From contig NZ_CP035758.1 of NCBI RefSeq assembly GCF_004208415.1, forward strand, positions 9,486,001 through 9,550,000: a stretch of 64,000 bases of DNA, in the 5' to 3' direction. Shown in pieces: positions 34,500 to 42,006 of this stretch (its first letter is position 1; each line of letters starts with the position of its first letter). Below the pieces are notes generated by a model that worked only from the letters and a program-made list of their open reading frames with translations, did not search any database and was not told the origin of the DNA. Source of the DNA: Ktedonosporobacter rubrisoli (lineage in GTDB: Bacteria > Chloroflexota > Ktedonobacteria > Ktedonobacterales > Ktedonobacteraceae). Position numbers and translations under genes: made by a program.

Positions 34500-35903
34500 T
34501 TAGCCTACACTACCTGACATCTCTAACTGGATCAAGCGATTTAGTTCAACCGCGTACTCCATTGGAAGTTCCTTTGTGATTGGCTCAATGAAACCATTCA
34601 CGATTAGCGAGTAGGCTTCCGACTCATCAAGGCCACGGCTCATCAAGTAGAAGAGTTGGTCACCAGCGACCTTAGAGACAGTCGCCTCATGGCCAATTTC
34701 AGTCTGGTTCTCTTCGACACGAATAGTGGGATAGGTATCGGTGCGTGCAAGCTCATCCAGCAAGAGCGCATCACAGCGCACGTTAGACTTTGTGTGGTGC
34801 GCGCCGGGGTTGACGCGGACCAGGCCACGATACGAGGCCCGCCCAGTCCCCTTGGAGACTGATTTCGAGAGGATCTGGGACGTAGTGTAAGGAGCAAGGT
34901 GCGTAACCTTGGCACCAGCATCCAGGTGCATCCCATTGCCAGCAAAAGCCACAGAGAGGATGTCGCCACGTGCGCCCGGCTCCATCAACAGAACTGCTGG
35001 ATACTTCATGGTAATCTTCGAACCGAGGTTCCCATCAACCCATTCCATTGTGGCGTCTCGATAGGCGGCAGCACGCTTCGTGACAAGATTGTAGACGTTC
35101 TTCGACCAATTCTGGATGGTGGTGTAACGCACACGGGCCCCTTCCCGCACCTTGATCTCGACAACCGCACTATGCAGGCTATCGCTGGCATAGGTGGGGG
35201 CTGTACAGCCCTCGACGTAATGCACATAGGAACCTGGCTCGGCGATAATCAGGGTTCGCTCAAACTGGCCCATATTCTGGGCATTGATGCGGAAGTATGC
35301 CTGTAAGGGGATTTCGACACGCACATTGGCAGGAACATAGACAAAGCTGCCACCGCTCCACACCGCGCTATTCAACGAGGCGAACTTATTGTCAGAGGGG
35401 GGAATAACGGTACCAAAATGCTCTTTGATGATATCTGGATACTCCCGTAATGCGGTATCCATATCGGTGAAGATCACGCCCAATTTTCCCAGATCCTCGC
35501 GCACCTTATGGTAAACTGCTTCACTCTCGTACTGAGCCGTTACGCCAGCCAGGTACTTTTGCTCCGCCTGGGGAATTCCCAGGCGATTGAAGGTCTCTTT
35601 CATCTCAGAAGGAATGTCATCCCAGGTCTTCCCCTGCTGCTCAACTGGCTTGATGTAGTAGTAGATAGTGTCGAAGTCGATTCCTGATAAGTCGGCTCCC
35701 CATGTGGGCATTGGTCGTTGCTCGAAGAGGGCCAGGCTCTTGAGGCGAAATTTGCGCATCCAATCAGGTTCGCCCTTCATTTCTGTGATTTGCTCAACAA
35801 TCTTTCTGCTCAGTCCACGCTCAGACTTGAATGCATAATGTTCGGCCATGTGGAAGCCAGGTGCATAGTCCTGTTGTTCCGTATTATATAGCTGATTAGT
35901 CAT
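34500..35903 (-). CDS. sufB: Fe-S cluster assembly scaffold SufB
   Basis: Core subunit of the SufBC2D scaffold for iron-sulfur cluster assembly. 467 residues, normal length. Diagnostic stretches: WSGGSFVYVPANVRVE, YVEGCTAPTYA, and near the C-terminus NVRCDALLLDE followed by HEATVSKV and EAYSLIVNGFIEP. The conserved Cys and Glu used in assembly are present. sufC and sufD are not adjacent in the window. Start ATG is 8-9 nt after CGGAG and overlaps the stop of a short upstream ORF. A consensus promoter lies about 255 nt upstream. Confidence 0.95.
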   Translation of the reverse strand: MTNQLYNTEQQDYAPGFHMAEHYAFKSERGLSRKIVEQITEMKGEPDWMRKFRLKSLALFEQRPMPTWGADLSGIDFDTIYYYIKPVEQQGKTWDDIPSEMKETFNRLGIPQAEQKYLAGVTAQYESEAVYHKVREDLGKLGVIFTDMDTALREYPDIIKEHFGTVIPPSDNKFASLNSAVWSGGSFVYVPANVRVEIPLQAYFRINAQNMGQFERTLIIAEPGSYVHYVEGCTAPTYASDSLHSAVVEIKVREGARVRYTTIQNWSKNVYNLVTKRAAAYRDATMEWVDGNLGSKITMKYPAVLLMEPGARGDILSVAFAGNGMHLDAGAKVTHLAPYTTSQILSKSVSKGTGRASYRGLVRVNPGAHHTKSNVRCDALLLDELARTDTYPTIRVEENQTEIGHEATVSKVAGDQLFYLMSRGLDESEAYSLIVNGFIEPITKELPMEYAVELNRLIQLEMSGSVG

Positions 35904-35983
35904 CAGAATTCACTCCGTCCTATACTATTTATGTAGGAACTCCTGTTCCCGTCACGGCGTTTCTCACTTCTCGGATTACTCAT
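35903..35983 (-). CDS. Upstream ORF in the sufB leader (26 codons)
   Basis: ATG 35983 lies 10 nt after AGGAG and opens a frame of 26 codons rich in Arg, Ser and Asn. Its stop TGA overlaps the sufB start as TGATG. No similarity is recognised. The stop-start overlap and the binding site suggest a leader peptide that couples or regulates sufB translation. Confidence 0.45.
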   Translation of the reverse strand: MSNPRSEKRRDGNRSSYINSIGRSEF

Positions 35984-36158
35984 GCGTCTCTGGCTCCTGC
36001 AATGGATAATGGCCGTTGCAGTATTCCTAACGCTTCATCAATCCACATTGACCAAGAGGTTGTTCTGTGGTCCTTCCAGGGAGAGAACAGAAATAGGGAA
36101 GTACCGAAGCTGTTTCCGTTGGCAGAAAGAGACTTGTATTGCTTCTTTTTGCAACTCT

Positions 36159-36188
36159 ATTATAGAACAAATATGAAATAATTGTCAA
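36159..36188 (-). promoter_or_regulatory. Consensus promoter of sufB
   Basis: Perfect TTGACA and perfect TATAAT on the minus strand with an 18-nt spacer. The predicted transcript has about 250 nt of leader containing the short upstream ORF. Confidence 0.8.
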
Positions 36189-36299
36189 ATATTTAAAAGT
36201 GTTGATCATCATTATAAATAATAAACCGATCTCTATTAGACAATGAGGAACGTGGCAGATTATCATTCTGCCCAATATTCGAAATTGCTTCAATAAATA

Positions 36300-36328
36300 T
36301 TGTATTTTTCTCAAAAATAGTGTAAACT
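36300..36328 (+). promoter_or_regulatory. Promoter of small-protein unit, copy A of a repeated promoter
   Basis: TTGTAT, 17 nt, TAAACT. The surrounding 32 nt (36293-36324) match 39505-39536 at all but one position, including the whole spacer. Confidence 0.55.
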
Positions 36329-36480
36329 TTAAGAAACTCATAGAACTTGCTGCGAGTTTCCTCGAAGAAATCTTTGCTGAGATTACTCCTCTCTCAAAGT
36401 GGTATACTTGCTCGCTGCATGCACGTGCCTCTTTCCTTCTCAGCAAGTGCCTCTGGAAGTCAATAGCGAAGGAGAAACAA

Positions 36481-36615
36481 ATGCCATCATTGCTGGCCTT
36501 ATTGCTCATATCCGTGCTCTTTGAATGTGTTTTGGCTTTATGCCCTACCATAACAAAGCCGACAAACGGGCGGATGGAACGAAACCAAATTGCTCTCCTG
36601 ATCGTGTCTAAGTAA
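36481..36615 (+). CDS. Small hydrophobic protein (44 aa), unknown function
   Basis: Not recognised. AAGGAG stands 6 nt before ATG 36481. The first 22 residues are hydrophobic (MPSLLALLLISVLFECVLAL), then a polar tail with a second weakly hydrophobic end. It could be a signal-anchored or secreted peptide. The leader and binding-site region (AATAGCGAAGGAGAA) closely resemble those of the small protein at 39732, though the proteins themselves show little identity. Presence of promoter, leader and binding site supports expression. Confidence 0.45.
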   Translation: MPSLLALLLISVLFECVLALCPTITKPTNGRMERNQIALLIVSK

Positions 36616-36726
36616 TGCGTTTCTGTCTGTTAAGAGTTCTGCAGGCCTGCCCGAAGGAGAAGCGCCTCTTACTTAACGTTTTTCCAGGCCCATTTTTACT
36701 TTACCAAAACTAAGGACGTGAAAGTT

Positions 36727-37236
36727 ATGGCTAGTCAGAAACAACTCGCTCTTCTTTCGGCAGGAACAACCCGTTGGAATACATGGCGACAAGCCTATCC
36801 TGATGTCCGGGCTTTCGAGCCGGACCTTCACGAGGCCGATCTCCATGAAGCCCAGCTTAGCGGCTATAATCTGGGAGGTGCAGATCTGACTGAAGTCAAT
36901 TTGCAGAAAGCAGATCTCCAACATGTGGATTTACGAGAAGCAGATTTACGAGGAGCAGACTTACGAGAAGCCAATCTGAGCCATGCCGGTCTCCTTCACG
37001 CAAAGCTACATGGGGCCAACCTACGAGGTGCTATCCTCTGCTGCGCGAACTTGACAGGGGCAGATTTCAGCGACGCTGATCTCCGTGAAGCATGTCTGGA
37101 CAACGCTATTCTCCGCAATGCAAATTTCAAAAATGCGAACTTGTCAGGTGTAGACCTCAGCAAAGCAGATCTGCGCCATATCGATCTCCATGAAGCCTGG
37201 CTGGACGATACACACCATGAGCAGGTTGCCCTGTGA
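36727..37236 (+). CDS. Pentapeptide-repeat protein
   Basis: 169 residues. From about residue 30 to 160 the chain is an almost uninterrupted run of A(D/N)LXX repeats, about 25 of them (ADLREADLRGADLREANL), which fold into a right-handed quadrilateral beta-helix. Such proteins include the DNA-mimic gyrase protectors Qnr/MfpA and many of unknown role; there is no evidence here for a specific partner. The frame opens at GTG 36718, too close to AAGGA; ATG 36727 is preferred. The next gene follows 48 nt later and may be functionally linked. Confidence 0.85.
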   Translation: MASQKQLALLSAGTTRWNTWRQAYPDVRAFEPDLHEADLHEAQLSGYNLGGADLTEVNLQKADLQHVDLREADLRGADLREANLSHAGLLHAKLHGANLRGAILCCANLTGADFSDADLREACLDNAILRNANFKNANLSGVDLSKADLRHIDLHEAWLDDTHHEQVAL

Positions 37237-37283
37237 GTGACAATGCACTTAAGAGAGGCGAGGCGCCGAGAGAGGAGGCACGT

Positions 37284-37601
37284 ATGAAGGAAGAGCTTCG
37301 CATTGTTCTGGCAAGAGCTGCCTACAGTCATCTCTCTAGTTTCCTGAATATACCAACTGAGCGAAAGGACTGGGAGGCGCTTACACCCGTGGAGCAAGCA
37401 GACTATCTCAACTTTGTTGAACGTATGATACGTCGCCTGGGAAGTAATGAGGTACAGGATATATGGTTTGAGTCAGCTATTCTTCTGCCACACAGCTTTT
37501 GGGATCAATTTAGCGATGAGAGCAAACTCCTTCTTTTCAAATCGGTCTCCTGGACCCTCATGACAAAACTCATCAAACAGGCTGAAGGCTCAGCAAAGTA
37601 A
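37284..37601 (+). CDS. Unknown protein downstream of the pentapeptide-repeat gene
   Basis: Not recognised. 105 residues from ATG 37284, which has a strong GAGAGGAGG 5 nt upstream. An alternative GTG at 37233 would overlap the pentapeptide gene stop. Predicted mostly helical, soluble, with a motif-like LTPVEQADYLNFVERMIRRLG and WFESAILLPHSFWDQF. No membrane segment or signal. Operon position suggests it acts with the pentapeptide-repeat protein. Confidence 0.6.
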   Translation: MKEELRIVLARAAYSHLSSFLNIPTERKDWEALTPVEQADYLNFVERMIRRLGSNEVQDIWFESAILLPHSFWDQFSDESKLLLFKSVSWTLMTKLIKQAEGSAK

Positions 37602-37622
37602 AGTAGCCAGATGAGTGTGGAA

Positions 37623-37663
37623 AAGGAGGATTCAAGAGGGTGTACCCCTGTTAATACCTCCTT
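37623..37663 (+). terminator. Possible terminator after the pentapeptide operon
   Basis: Outer arms AAGGAGG/CCTCCTT and an inner GGGT/ACCC hairpin, about 22 nt past the stop. Unpaired spacers and no T run make it tentative. Confidence 0.3.
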
Positions 37664-37958
37664 CCTCGCTGAGCACACAAGGTTCTTATGCCTTCGTGTT
37701 CGTCCTTCATGTGGGAGCATGGTTTTAGCAAGAGCCTGTTTACATTGTCGTTAGTTGATTGTTTCTATATATAATCGTTGTTTGTCGAGAGAACGATGCA
37801 TTTCTCTCTTACATAGCCCTGGCGTAAAGTATGTTTCACGATATTTCACGCGAAGCGAGTAAATGGATTTACGATCCAGAAGAATAATGTATATTTACTT
37901 CAGTCCGCCTGTTTCCCTCATGAACTTATACATTTCCTGAATACTTCACAAATGCATG
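37664..37958. other. Intergenic stretch before the slipin promoter
   Basis: About 295 nt, AT-rich. TTGTCG with a TATATA box 17 nt later near 37747-37775 could be another promoter. No gene is supported. Confidence 0.3.
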
Positions 37959-37987
37959 TTGCTTTTTCGCCTGAGATAGGGTATACT
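37959..37987 (+). promoter_or_regulatory. Promoter of the slipin gene (copy C)
   Basis: TTGCTT, 17-nt spacer, TATACT, followed after 20 nt by the conserved leader block. Confidence 0.65.
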
Positions 37988-38007
37988 TGTACAGTCATGA
38001 GAATCTG

Positions 38008-38107
38008 CTTATGATTCTTGCCCCTTCAGCCATGTCCTTTGTATGACTGGCGCTCAGAACACTTCTCCATCAGCGCAACGTACTGTTCGGGATGGTCTCG
38101 CTTGCTC
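38008..38107 (+). promoter_or_regulatory. Conserved leader block, copy C (slipin leader)
   Basis: This 100-nt untranslated segment aligns without gaps to 39561-39660; by hand count 76 positions are identical. Best conserved parts are CTTCAGCCATGTC, CTGGCG, TCAGAACAC, CTCCATCAG, GGATGGTC and TTGCTCTC. In both copies it begins exactly 20 nt after the -10 box. A further 165 nt separate it from the slipin start. Reading frames differ between copies, so conservation is at RNA or DNA level. Confidence 0.6.
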
Positions 38108-38273
38108 TCTCCGCTTTTCTCCCTTCTTCACCTCCTGCGATGGATCACGTCAATGGAAGACATGCTCCTTGCCGCGTGAGGAAGAAGTGCGATTGAAAGA
38201 GAACTGTAAAGGGCACTATTGAAGCGGAAGGCTTTTGCCCTCCTTCGTTTGTTAAGCCGTAAGGAGGCTTCCT

Positions 38274-39101
38274 ATGAATCCACTCGTCTGGTTTGTGTTT
38301 GGGGCCATTGTTCTCCTCCTGGTGTTTCTGGCGCTCTCGGCGATTCGCGTGGTACAGCAATATGAGCGTGGCGTGATCTTTGTGCTGGGGCGTTTGACCG
38401 GAGCAAAGGGGCCAGGCCTCTTTCTGGTGCCCCCACTTATCTCACATATGCGCAAAGTCGATTTGCGCATCGTCACTCTTACTGTGCCACCGCAAGAAGT
38501 GATCACCCGCGATAATGTGACCATCAAGGTGACGGCTGTGCTCTACTTCTATGTCCTTGACCCAACCGCGGCGGTCGTCAATGTGGTAAACTTTCAGCAG
38601 GCGACAACTCAGATTGGGCAGACCACCTTACGGAATGTCCTGGGTCAATCAGAACTAGATGAGCTCCTGGCAGAACGCAACAAGATCAATCGTGATTTGC
38701 AAGTCATCATTGATGAGCAAACGGAGCGCTGGGGCGTGAAAGTGACAGCGGTCGAGGTTAAGGATGTAGAGTTGCCAGCGACTATGCAGCGTGCTATGGC
38801 GAAACAGGCGGAGGCGGAGCGGGAGAAGCGTGCGAAAGTGATCCATGCTCAAGGAGAATTGCAGGCTTCGACCAAGCTCGCGCAAGCAGCCGAAGTCATC
38901 GGCTCGCAGCCTGCCGCCTTGCAATTGCGCTATCTGCAAACGCTGACTGAGATCGCGGTCGAAAAGAACTCAACCGTTATATTCCCGCTCCCAATGGATC
39001 TGCTTGCACCACTGATGGAGATCATGCAACACCAGGCAGATAGGGCTGTTCAAGAGCCCCTAAACGGCTCTCGTAGCAAAGAGCCAGCAATGACTCACTG
39101 A
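38274..39101 (+). CDS. Slipin / SPFH (band 7, stomatin-like) membrane protein
   Basis: 275 residues. One N-terminal membrane segment (about 4-25), then the SPFH domain with QYERGVIFVLGRLTGAKGPGL, VPPQEVITRDNVTIKVTAVLY and NVLGQSELDELLAERNKIN; a charged coiled-coil (KQAEAEREKRAKVIHAQGE) precedes the C-terminus. Slipins form oligomeric scaffolds in lipid microdomains and often pair with NfeD proteases; no nfeD gene is adjacent. A near-perfect TAAGGAGG lies 7 nt before ATG. The gene has its own promoter and a leader of about 280 nt. Confidence 0.9.
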   Translation: MNPLVWFVFGAIVLLLVFLALSAIRVVQQYERGVIFVLGRLTGAKGPGLFLVPPLISHMRKVDLRIVTLTVPPQEVITRDNVTIKVTAVLYFYVLDPTAAVVNVVNFQQATTQIGQTTLRNVLGQSELDELLAERNKINRDLQVIIDEQTERWGVKVTAVEVKDVELPATMQRAMAKQAEAEREKRAKVIHAQGELQASTKLAQAAEVIGSQPAALQLRYLQTLTEIAVEKNSTVIFPLPMDLLAPLMEIMQHQADRAVQEPLNGSRSKEPAMTH

Positions 39102-39159
39102 GGATTCGAGGGGCTAGATGCATCTTCTTTAAGAGGATGTACGCCCAGAAGGGCACAGT

Positions 39160-39457
39160 ATGGAGACCACACCTTTTTTAAAGCCATCGGTCGGCTTTCC
39201 CATCGTAGGAATTGGTGCTTCCGCTGGCGGCCTCAAAGCATTTACTCAGTTGTTTGAGCAGTTGCCAGAGGCTACGGGTATGGCCTACGTCGTGATTCAG
39301 CACTTGGACCCCACGCATATGAGCCTCCTGCCTCCTGCTTGCGCGTGTAACCACGATGCCAGTGCACGAAGGACAAGATGGCATGCTGGTGGAACCAAAC
39401 CAGGTGTATGTTATTCCTCGTGGAGCACTGGCTCCGCTCCTGCTCTCTCGCCTATAA
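39160..39457 (+). pseudogene. Truncated, frameshifted CheB-type methylesterase remnant
   Basis: The first 52 codons match the start of CheB/CheR-fusion methylesterases: FPIVGIGASAGGLKAFTQLFEQLP, containing the catalytic-Ser motif, and VIQHLDPTHMSLL. Near 39338 the frame breaks. The expected continuation (LARVTTMPVHEGQDGMLVEP, then NQVYVIPRGAL) is found in another frame and stops at 39457. The rest of the esterase domain and any CheR part are missing. The leader of the next unit starts right behind it. Confidence 0.8.
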
Positions 39458-39511
39458 ATATGCTTCACTGCTGTGCTAGAGAAAAATGCAATTTCTGCAA
39501 TTTCATAAATA

Positions 39512-39540
39512 TTGCATTTTTCTCAAAAATAGTGTATAAT
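39512..39540 (+). promoter_or_regulatory. Promoter of the 50-aa membrane protein (copy B)
   Basis: TTGCAT, 17-nt spacer, perfect TATAAT. The sequence 39505-39536 is shared with copy A at 36293-36324 with one mismatch. Confidence 0.75.
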
Positions 39541-39560
39541 TAGAGTGTCTCATAGATCTT

Positions 39561-39660
39561 CTTATGAGGCCATCCTCTTCAGCCATGTCTTTAGTAGGGC
39601 TGGCGTTCAGAACACACCTCCATCAGAGAAAGCCACTTTCCAGGATGGTCCTGTTTGCTC
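39561..39660 (+). promoter_or_regulatory. Conserved leader block, copy B
   Basis: Aligns without gaps to 38008-38107 (76 of 100 identical by hand count), again 20 nt after the -10 box and about 70 nt before the next start codon. It lies in the untranslated leader of the 50-residue membrane protein. Confidence 0.6.
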
Positions 39661-39731
39661 TCCCGCTTGTGTACCCTCTCTTTTTCCAGACGCAATGTGT
39701 GTGTCTGCTGAGAATAGCAAAGGAGAACACT

Positions 39732-39884
39732 ATGCTCTCGTTTCTGCTTCCCATGGGCCCGTTTATTCTTCCGCTCCTACTCGGGGTGATCCTTGTTTGC
39801 GGCCTTTGGATTGGTGATGCATCCTACCGGCGCCAGGAACTCAAGGCGGGAAAGCCACGCAGCCATGAGCATGATCACGTCTAA
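39732..39884 (+). CDS. Small membrane protein (50 aa), unknown function
   Basis: Not recognised. ATG 39732 has AAGGAG at 6-nt spacing. Residues about 3-27 form one hydrophobic segment (FLLPMGPFILPLLLGVILVC); the tail is basic then His/Glu-rich (SHEHDHV), a possible metal-binding end. It is the clear product of the copy B promoter and leader. A shorter frame at 39914-39994 encodes MLFTLLVGSLWLHDYHSH..., which vaguely resembles it but has no binding site. Confidence 0.6.
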   Translation: MLSFLLPMGPFILPLLLGVILVCGLWIGDASYRRQELKAGKPRSHEHDHV

Positions 39885-40111
39885 GATGTGCTCTGGCGGT
39901 TGGCAGCCCATTTATGCTCTTTACGCTCCTTGTGGGCTCCCTCTGGCTCCATGACTATCATTCACATGCGGCCGAGAGGCGCGCGAAGAAATAGCAGCAA
40001 AATAACTACCATCGTAGAATTTAAGCAGTAGACGCTCCTGGTTTGTACGCACTCGACGCGAGAAGCGCTGACCACAAACGTCAGGCTGTTTCACCAGGAA
40101 AGGCGACAGCT

Positions 40112-40498
40112 ATGGCAACTACCTATCAATACATTCCCTCATCTGGAAATGAGGCGAAAGAAACAAGACCGGGCCGGATCGTTTACCCACAATGGCCGAC
40201 TTCCAAACCAGGACCACTTGTCACCCAGCCACCAGCAGGGCAGAGACCGGTAGCGCGGCGCAGCGATCAGATGGTGTACGATTGCTATGATCAAGAGCTG
40301 GGCAGGGCTTGCCAACCGCCTACAAGATTGGCAGTTCGAGAACACGAAGGGAAAAATTCTCTTCCCGCTGAGAGTTTGCGGAACATAATTGCTGAGGCCG
40401 AGGCGATGCAACGCTGGCTTGATGATGGCGGGGCCCAGGACAAAGATGCTACTTCTGAGGTTGGCGAAGTGCTACCTCTCTCGTTTGCCAGGTCGTAA
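40112..40498 (+). CDS. Unknown soluble protein (128 aa)
   Basis: Not recognised. ATG 40112 follows AGGAAAGG by 8 nt; codons upstream to 40043 lack a site. The first 70 residues are Pro/Gln/Arg-rich and probably disordered, residues 85-115 helical (SLRNIIAEAEAMQRWLDD). No signal or membrane segment. The next gene starts 47 nt later on the same strand, so the two probably form an operon. Confidence 0.55.
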   Translation: MATTYQYIPSSGNEAKETRPGRIVYPQWPTSKPGPLVTQPPAGQRPVARRSDQMVYDCYDQELGRACQPPTRLAVREHEGKNSLPAESLRNIIAEAEAMQRWLDDGGAQDKDATSEVGEVLPLSFARS

Positions 40499-40545
40499 TG
40501 AAGAATCTTGTTTGGCCTATCAGAACGAGACGAAAGGATTGAGCA

Positions 40546-41301
40546 ATGCTAAGAACGAGTGCGTACTCAGAGCAGCAGAGTGAAACATGGCTGCTTGAAC
40601 GAACATATCATGCCCGCCTGCGTAATGGGAAGGAACTGTCTGTTCCCGATTTCACGTGGGCTATGAAACAGATTGTGAACTTCTACGTTCCTCTCTCCAC
40701 ATGGCAGGAGATTGCACAGGCCGAAGCCCATGCCGCCAATCAACAGGGCACACCGGTTCTGCTCTACGGCGAGAGCCTTTGGGTGCATTCGAAAGGAGCC
40801 CTTGTTCCCTGGGGGGCGAATCGTAACATGCGCACCATCATCTTTGGCAACGCTGTACTTCAGCCAGAAGCAGTCTCTGGAACCAATTATGCTGTGCGCT
40901 ATCTTGATCCGCGCAGAGGGAATTTCTCTAACGCCTCCTGGCAGGCGTGGTTCGCTTCTGATTCAGCTACCCTCTTCGATGGCAGCGATCTCAGCACGGT
41001 CAGCTTTTTGGCTCCCTGCTTCCAGTTTCCCTATACGACCCATTACACCGTGATGGCCGCTGATGGGCAGCTCCATGAGTATGTCGATCGCGCTGAGGCA
41101 AGGCAGGGATTTGAGGCGTTCCTCCCACAAGCGAGAGATCATGGAAGTTCCGTTCAAACCGTCGCTTTCCCGCATCTCTGTTACTATCATGAAATCACGT
41201 GTCCAGATGGCGTCTACCGCCTCGAATTTTTCGGACCTCACATGGATGAACAGGGATATCAGATCAACAAGGTAGAGCGAAATGGAGAAAACTACATCTA
41301 G
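40546..41301 (+). CDS. Unknown protein (251 aa)
   Basis: Not recognised. AAAGGA precedes ATG 40546. Mixed alpha/beta composition, rich in aromatic residues (Trp, Tyr, Phe), no signal or membrane segment. The C-terminal half contains FPHLCYYHEITCPDGVYRLEFFGPH, a beta-rich stretch. Codon use and length suggest a real gene. Lies between the 128-residue unknown protein and the RRM gene. Confidence 0.65.
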   Translation: MLRTSAYSEQQSETWLLERTYHARLRNGKELSVPDFTWAMKQIVNFYVPLSTWQEIAQAEAHAANQQGTPVLLYGESLWVHSKGALVPWGANRNMRTIIFGNAVLQPEAVSGTNYAVRYLDPRRGNFSNASWQAWFASDSATLFDGSDLSTVSFLAPCFQFPYTTHYTVMAADGQLHEYVDRAEARQGFEAFLPQARDHGSSVQTVAFPHLCYYHEITCPDGVYRLEFFGPHMDEQGYQINKVERNGENYI

Positions 41302-41454
41302 CGCCAGGGGAGAAAATATGGGATGCGCAAGGGAATAAATGTCCTGCTTCGCATGTTTTCATGAGTGTATGATATCACACCACCATTCCATTGCTTCTGT
41401 GAGAAACGGTTTCTTCGAGCGTGAAATGAACTGTGACGACCAGGAGCATTTTTT

Positions 41455-41745
41455 ATGAGACTATATGTTGGGGGACTTCCCTACCAAACCAATGAGCAAG
41501 AACTGAGCCGTCTCTTTGAGCAGATAGGAACAGTTACCGATGTACGCGTGATCACTGATCGTGAGACCGGACGCAGTAAAGGCTTTGGCTTTATTGAGAT
41601 GAGCAGCCTACAAGAAGGGCAATCTGCTATTGAGCAGCTTAATGGTGCACCGCTGGATGGAAGAACCATCGTCGTGAGCCCGGCACGAGAGCGTCAGTCC
41701 ACTGGTTCACGGTGGCAGTCTAACAGCGACTCTTCGCGCTACTAA
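41455..41745 (+). CDS. Single-RRM RNA-binding protein
   Basis: 96 residues with one complete RNA recognition motif: RNP2 LYVGGL (residues 3-8) and RNP1 KGFGFIEM (about 42-49), then a short Ser/Arg-rich tail. Bacterial single-RRM proteins of this type (as in cyanobacteria and Chloroflexota) bind single-stranded RNA and are often cold- or stress-induced; the role here is unknown. CAGGAG stands 9 nt before ATG. A strong terminator follows. Confidence 0.92.
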   Translation: MRLYVGGLPYQTNEQELSRLFEQIGTVTDVRVITDRETGRSKGFGFIEMSSLQEGQSAIEQLNGAPLDGRTIVVSPARERQSTGSRWQSNSDSSRY

Positions 41746-41823
41746 CATCCGCGTTTTGCAGAACGAAAGGAGCACCCTCAACACGCTGTTATTGCTGATT
41801 GGCTGAGGGGCACCTGAAAACCC

Positions 41824-41859
41824 TTATACTTGTTCTCTTTGGGAAGGGAACAAGTATAA
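41824..41859 (+). terminator. Terminator after the RRM gene
   Basis: Perfect 12-bp stem TTATACTTGTTC/GAACAAGTATAA with a 12-nt loop, then CCATTATTTCTT. About 80 nt past the stop. Confidence 0.65.
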
Positions 41860-41997
41860 CCATTATTTCTTCATCCCGTCAAATTGCCTCAAATATCCTC
41901 CCCATGAGGGTCAAGGACGAGCCTCTCGTCAAGGCCTGGTAATTAGGCTCTGGCTGCATTATCCTGCTTTGCGCGTGGCTGGCTGGTCCCTCCTGTG

Positions 41998-42006
41998 TGC
42001 TATAAT
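41998..42006 (+). promoter_or_regulatory. Extended -10 promoter before the acyl-CoA dehydrogenase
   Basis: TGC followed by perfect TATAAT. No good -35 box is present, as allowed for extended -10 promoters. The leader would be about 155 nt. Confidence 0.45.

Noticed and set aside
34016..34579. 187-codon plus-strand frame running into sufB
   Set aside because: Arg/Ser-rich, no domain, covers the sufB terminator hairpin. Shorter frames there (34338-34487; 34137-34262) also lack binding sites.
36027..36551. 174-codon minus-strand frame across the sufB promoter region
   Set aside because: Lies in AT-rich regulatory DNA, overlaps the consensus sufB promoter and the copy A unit on the other strand.
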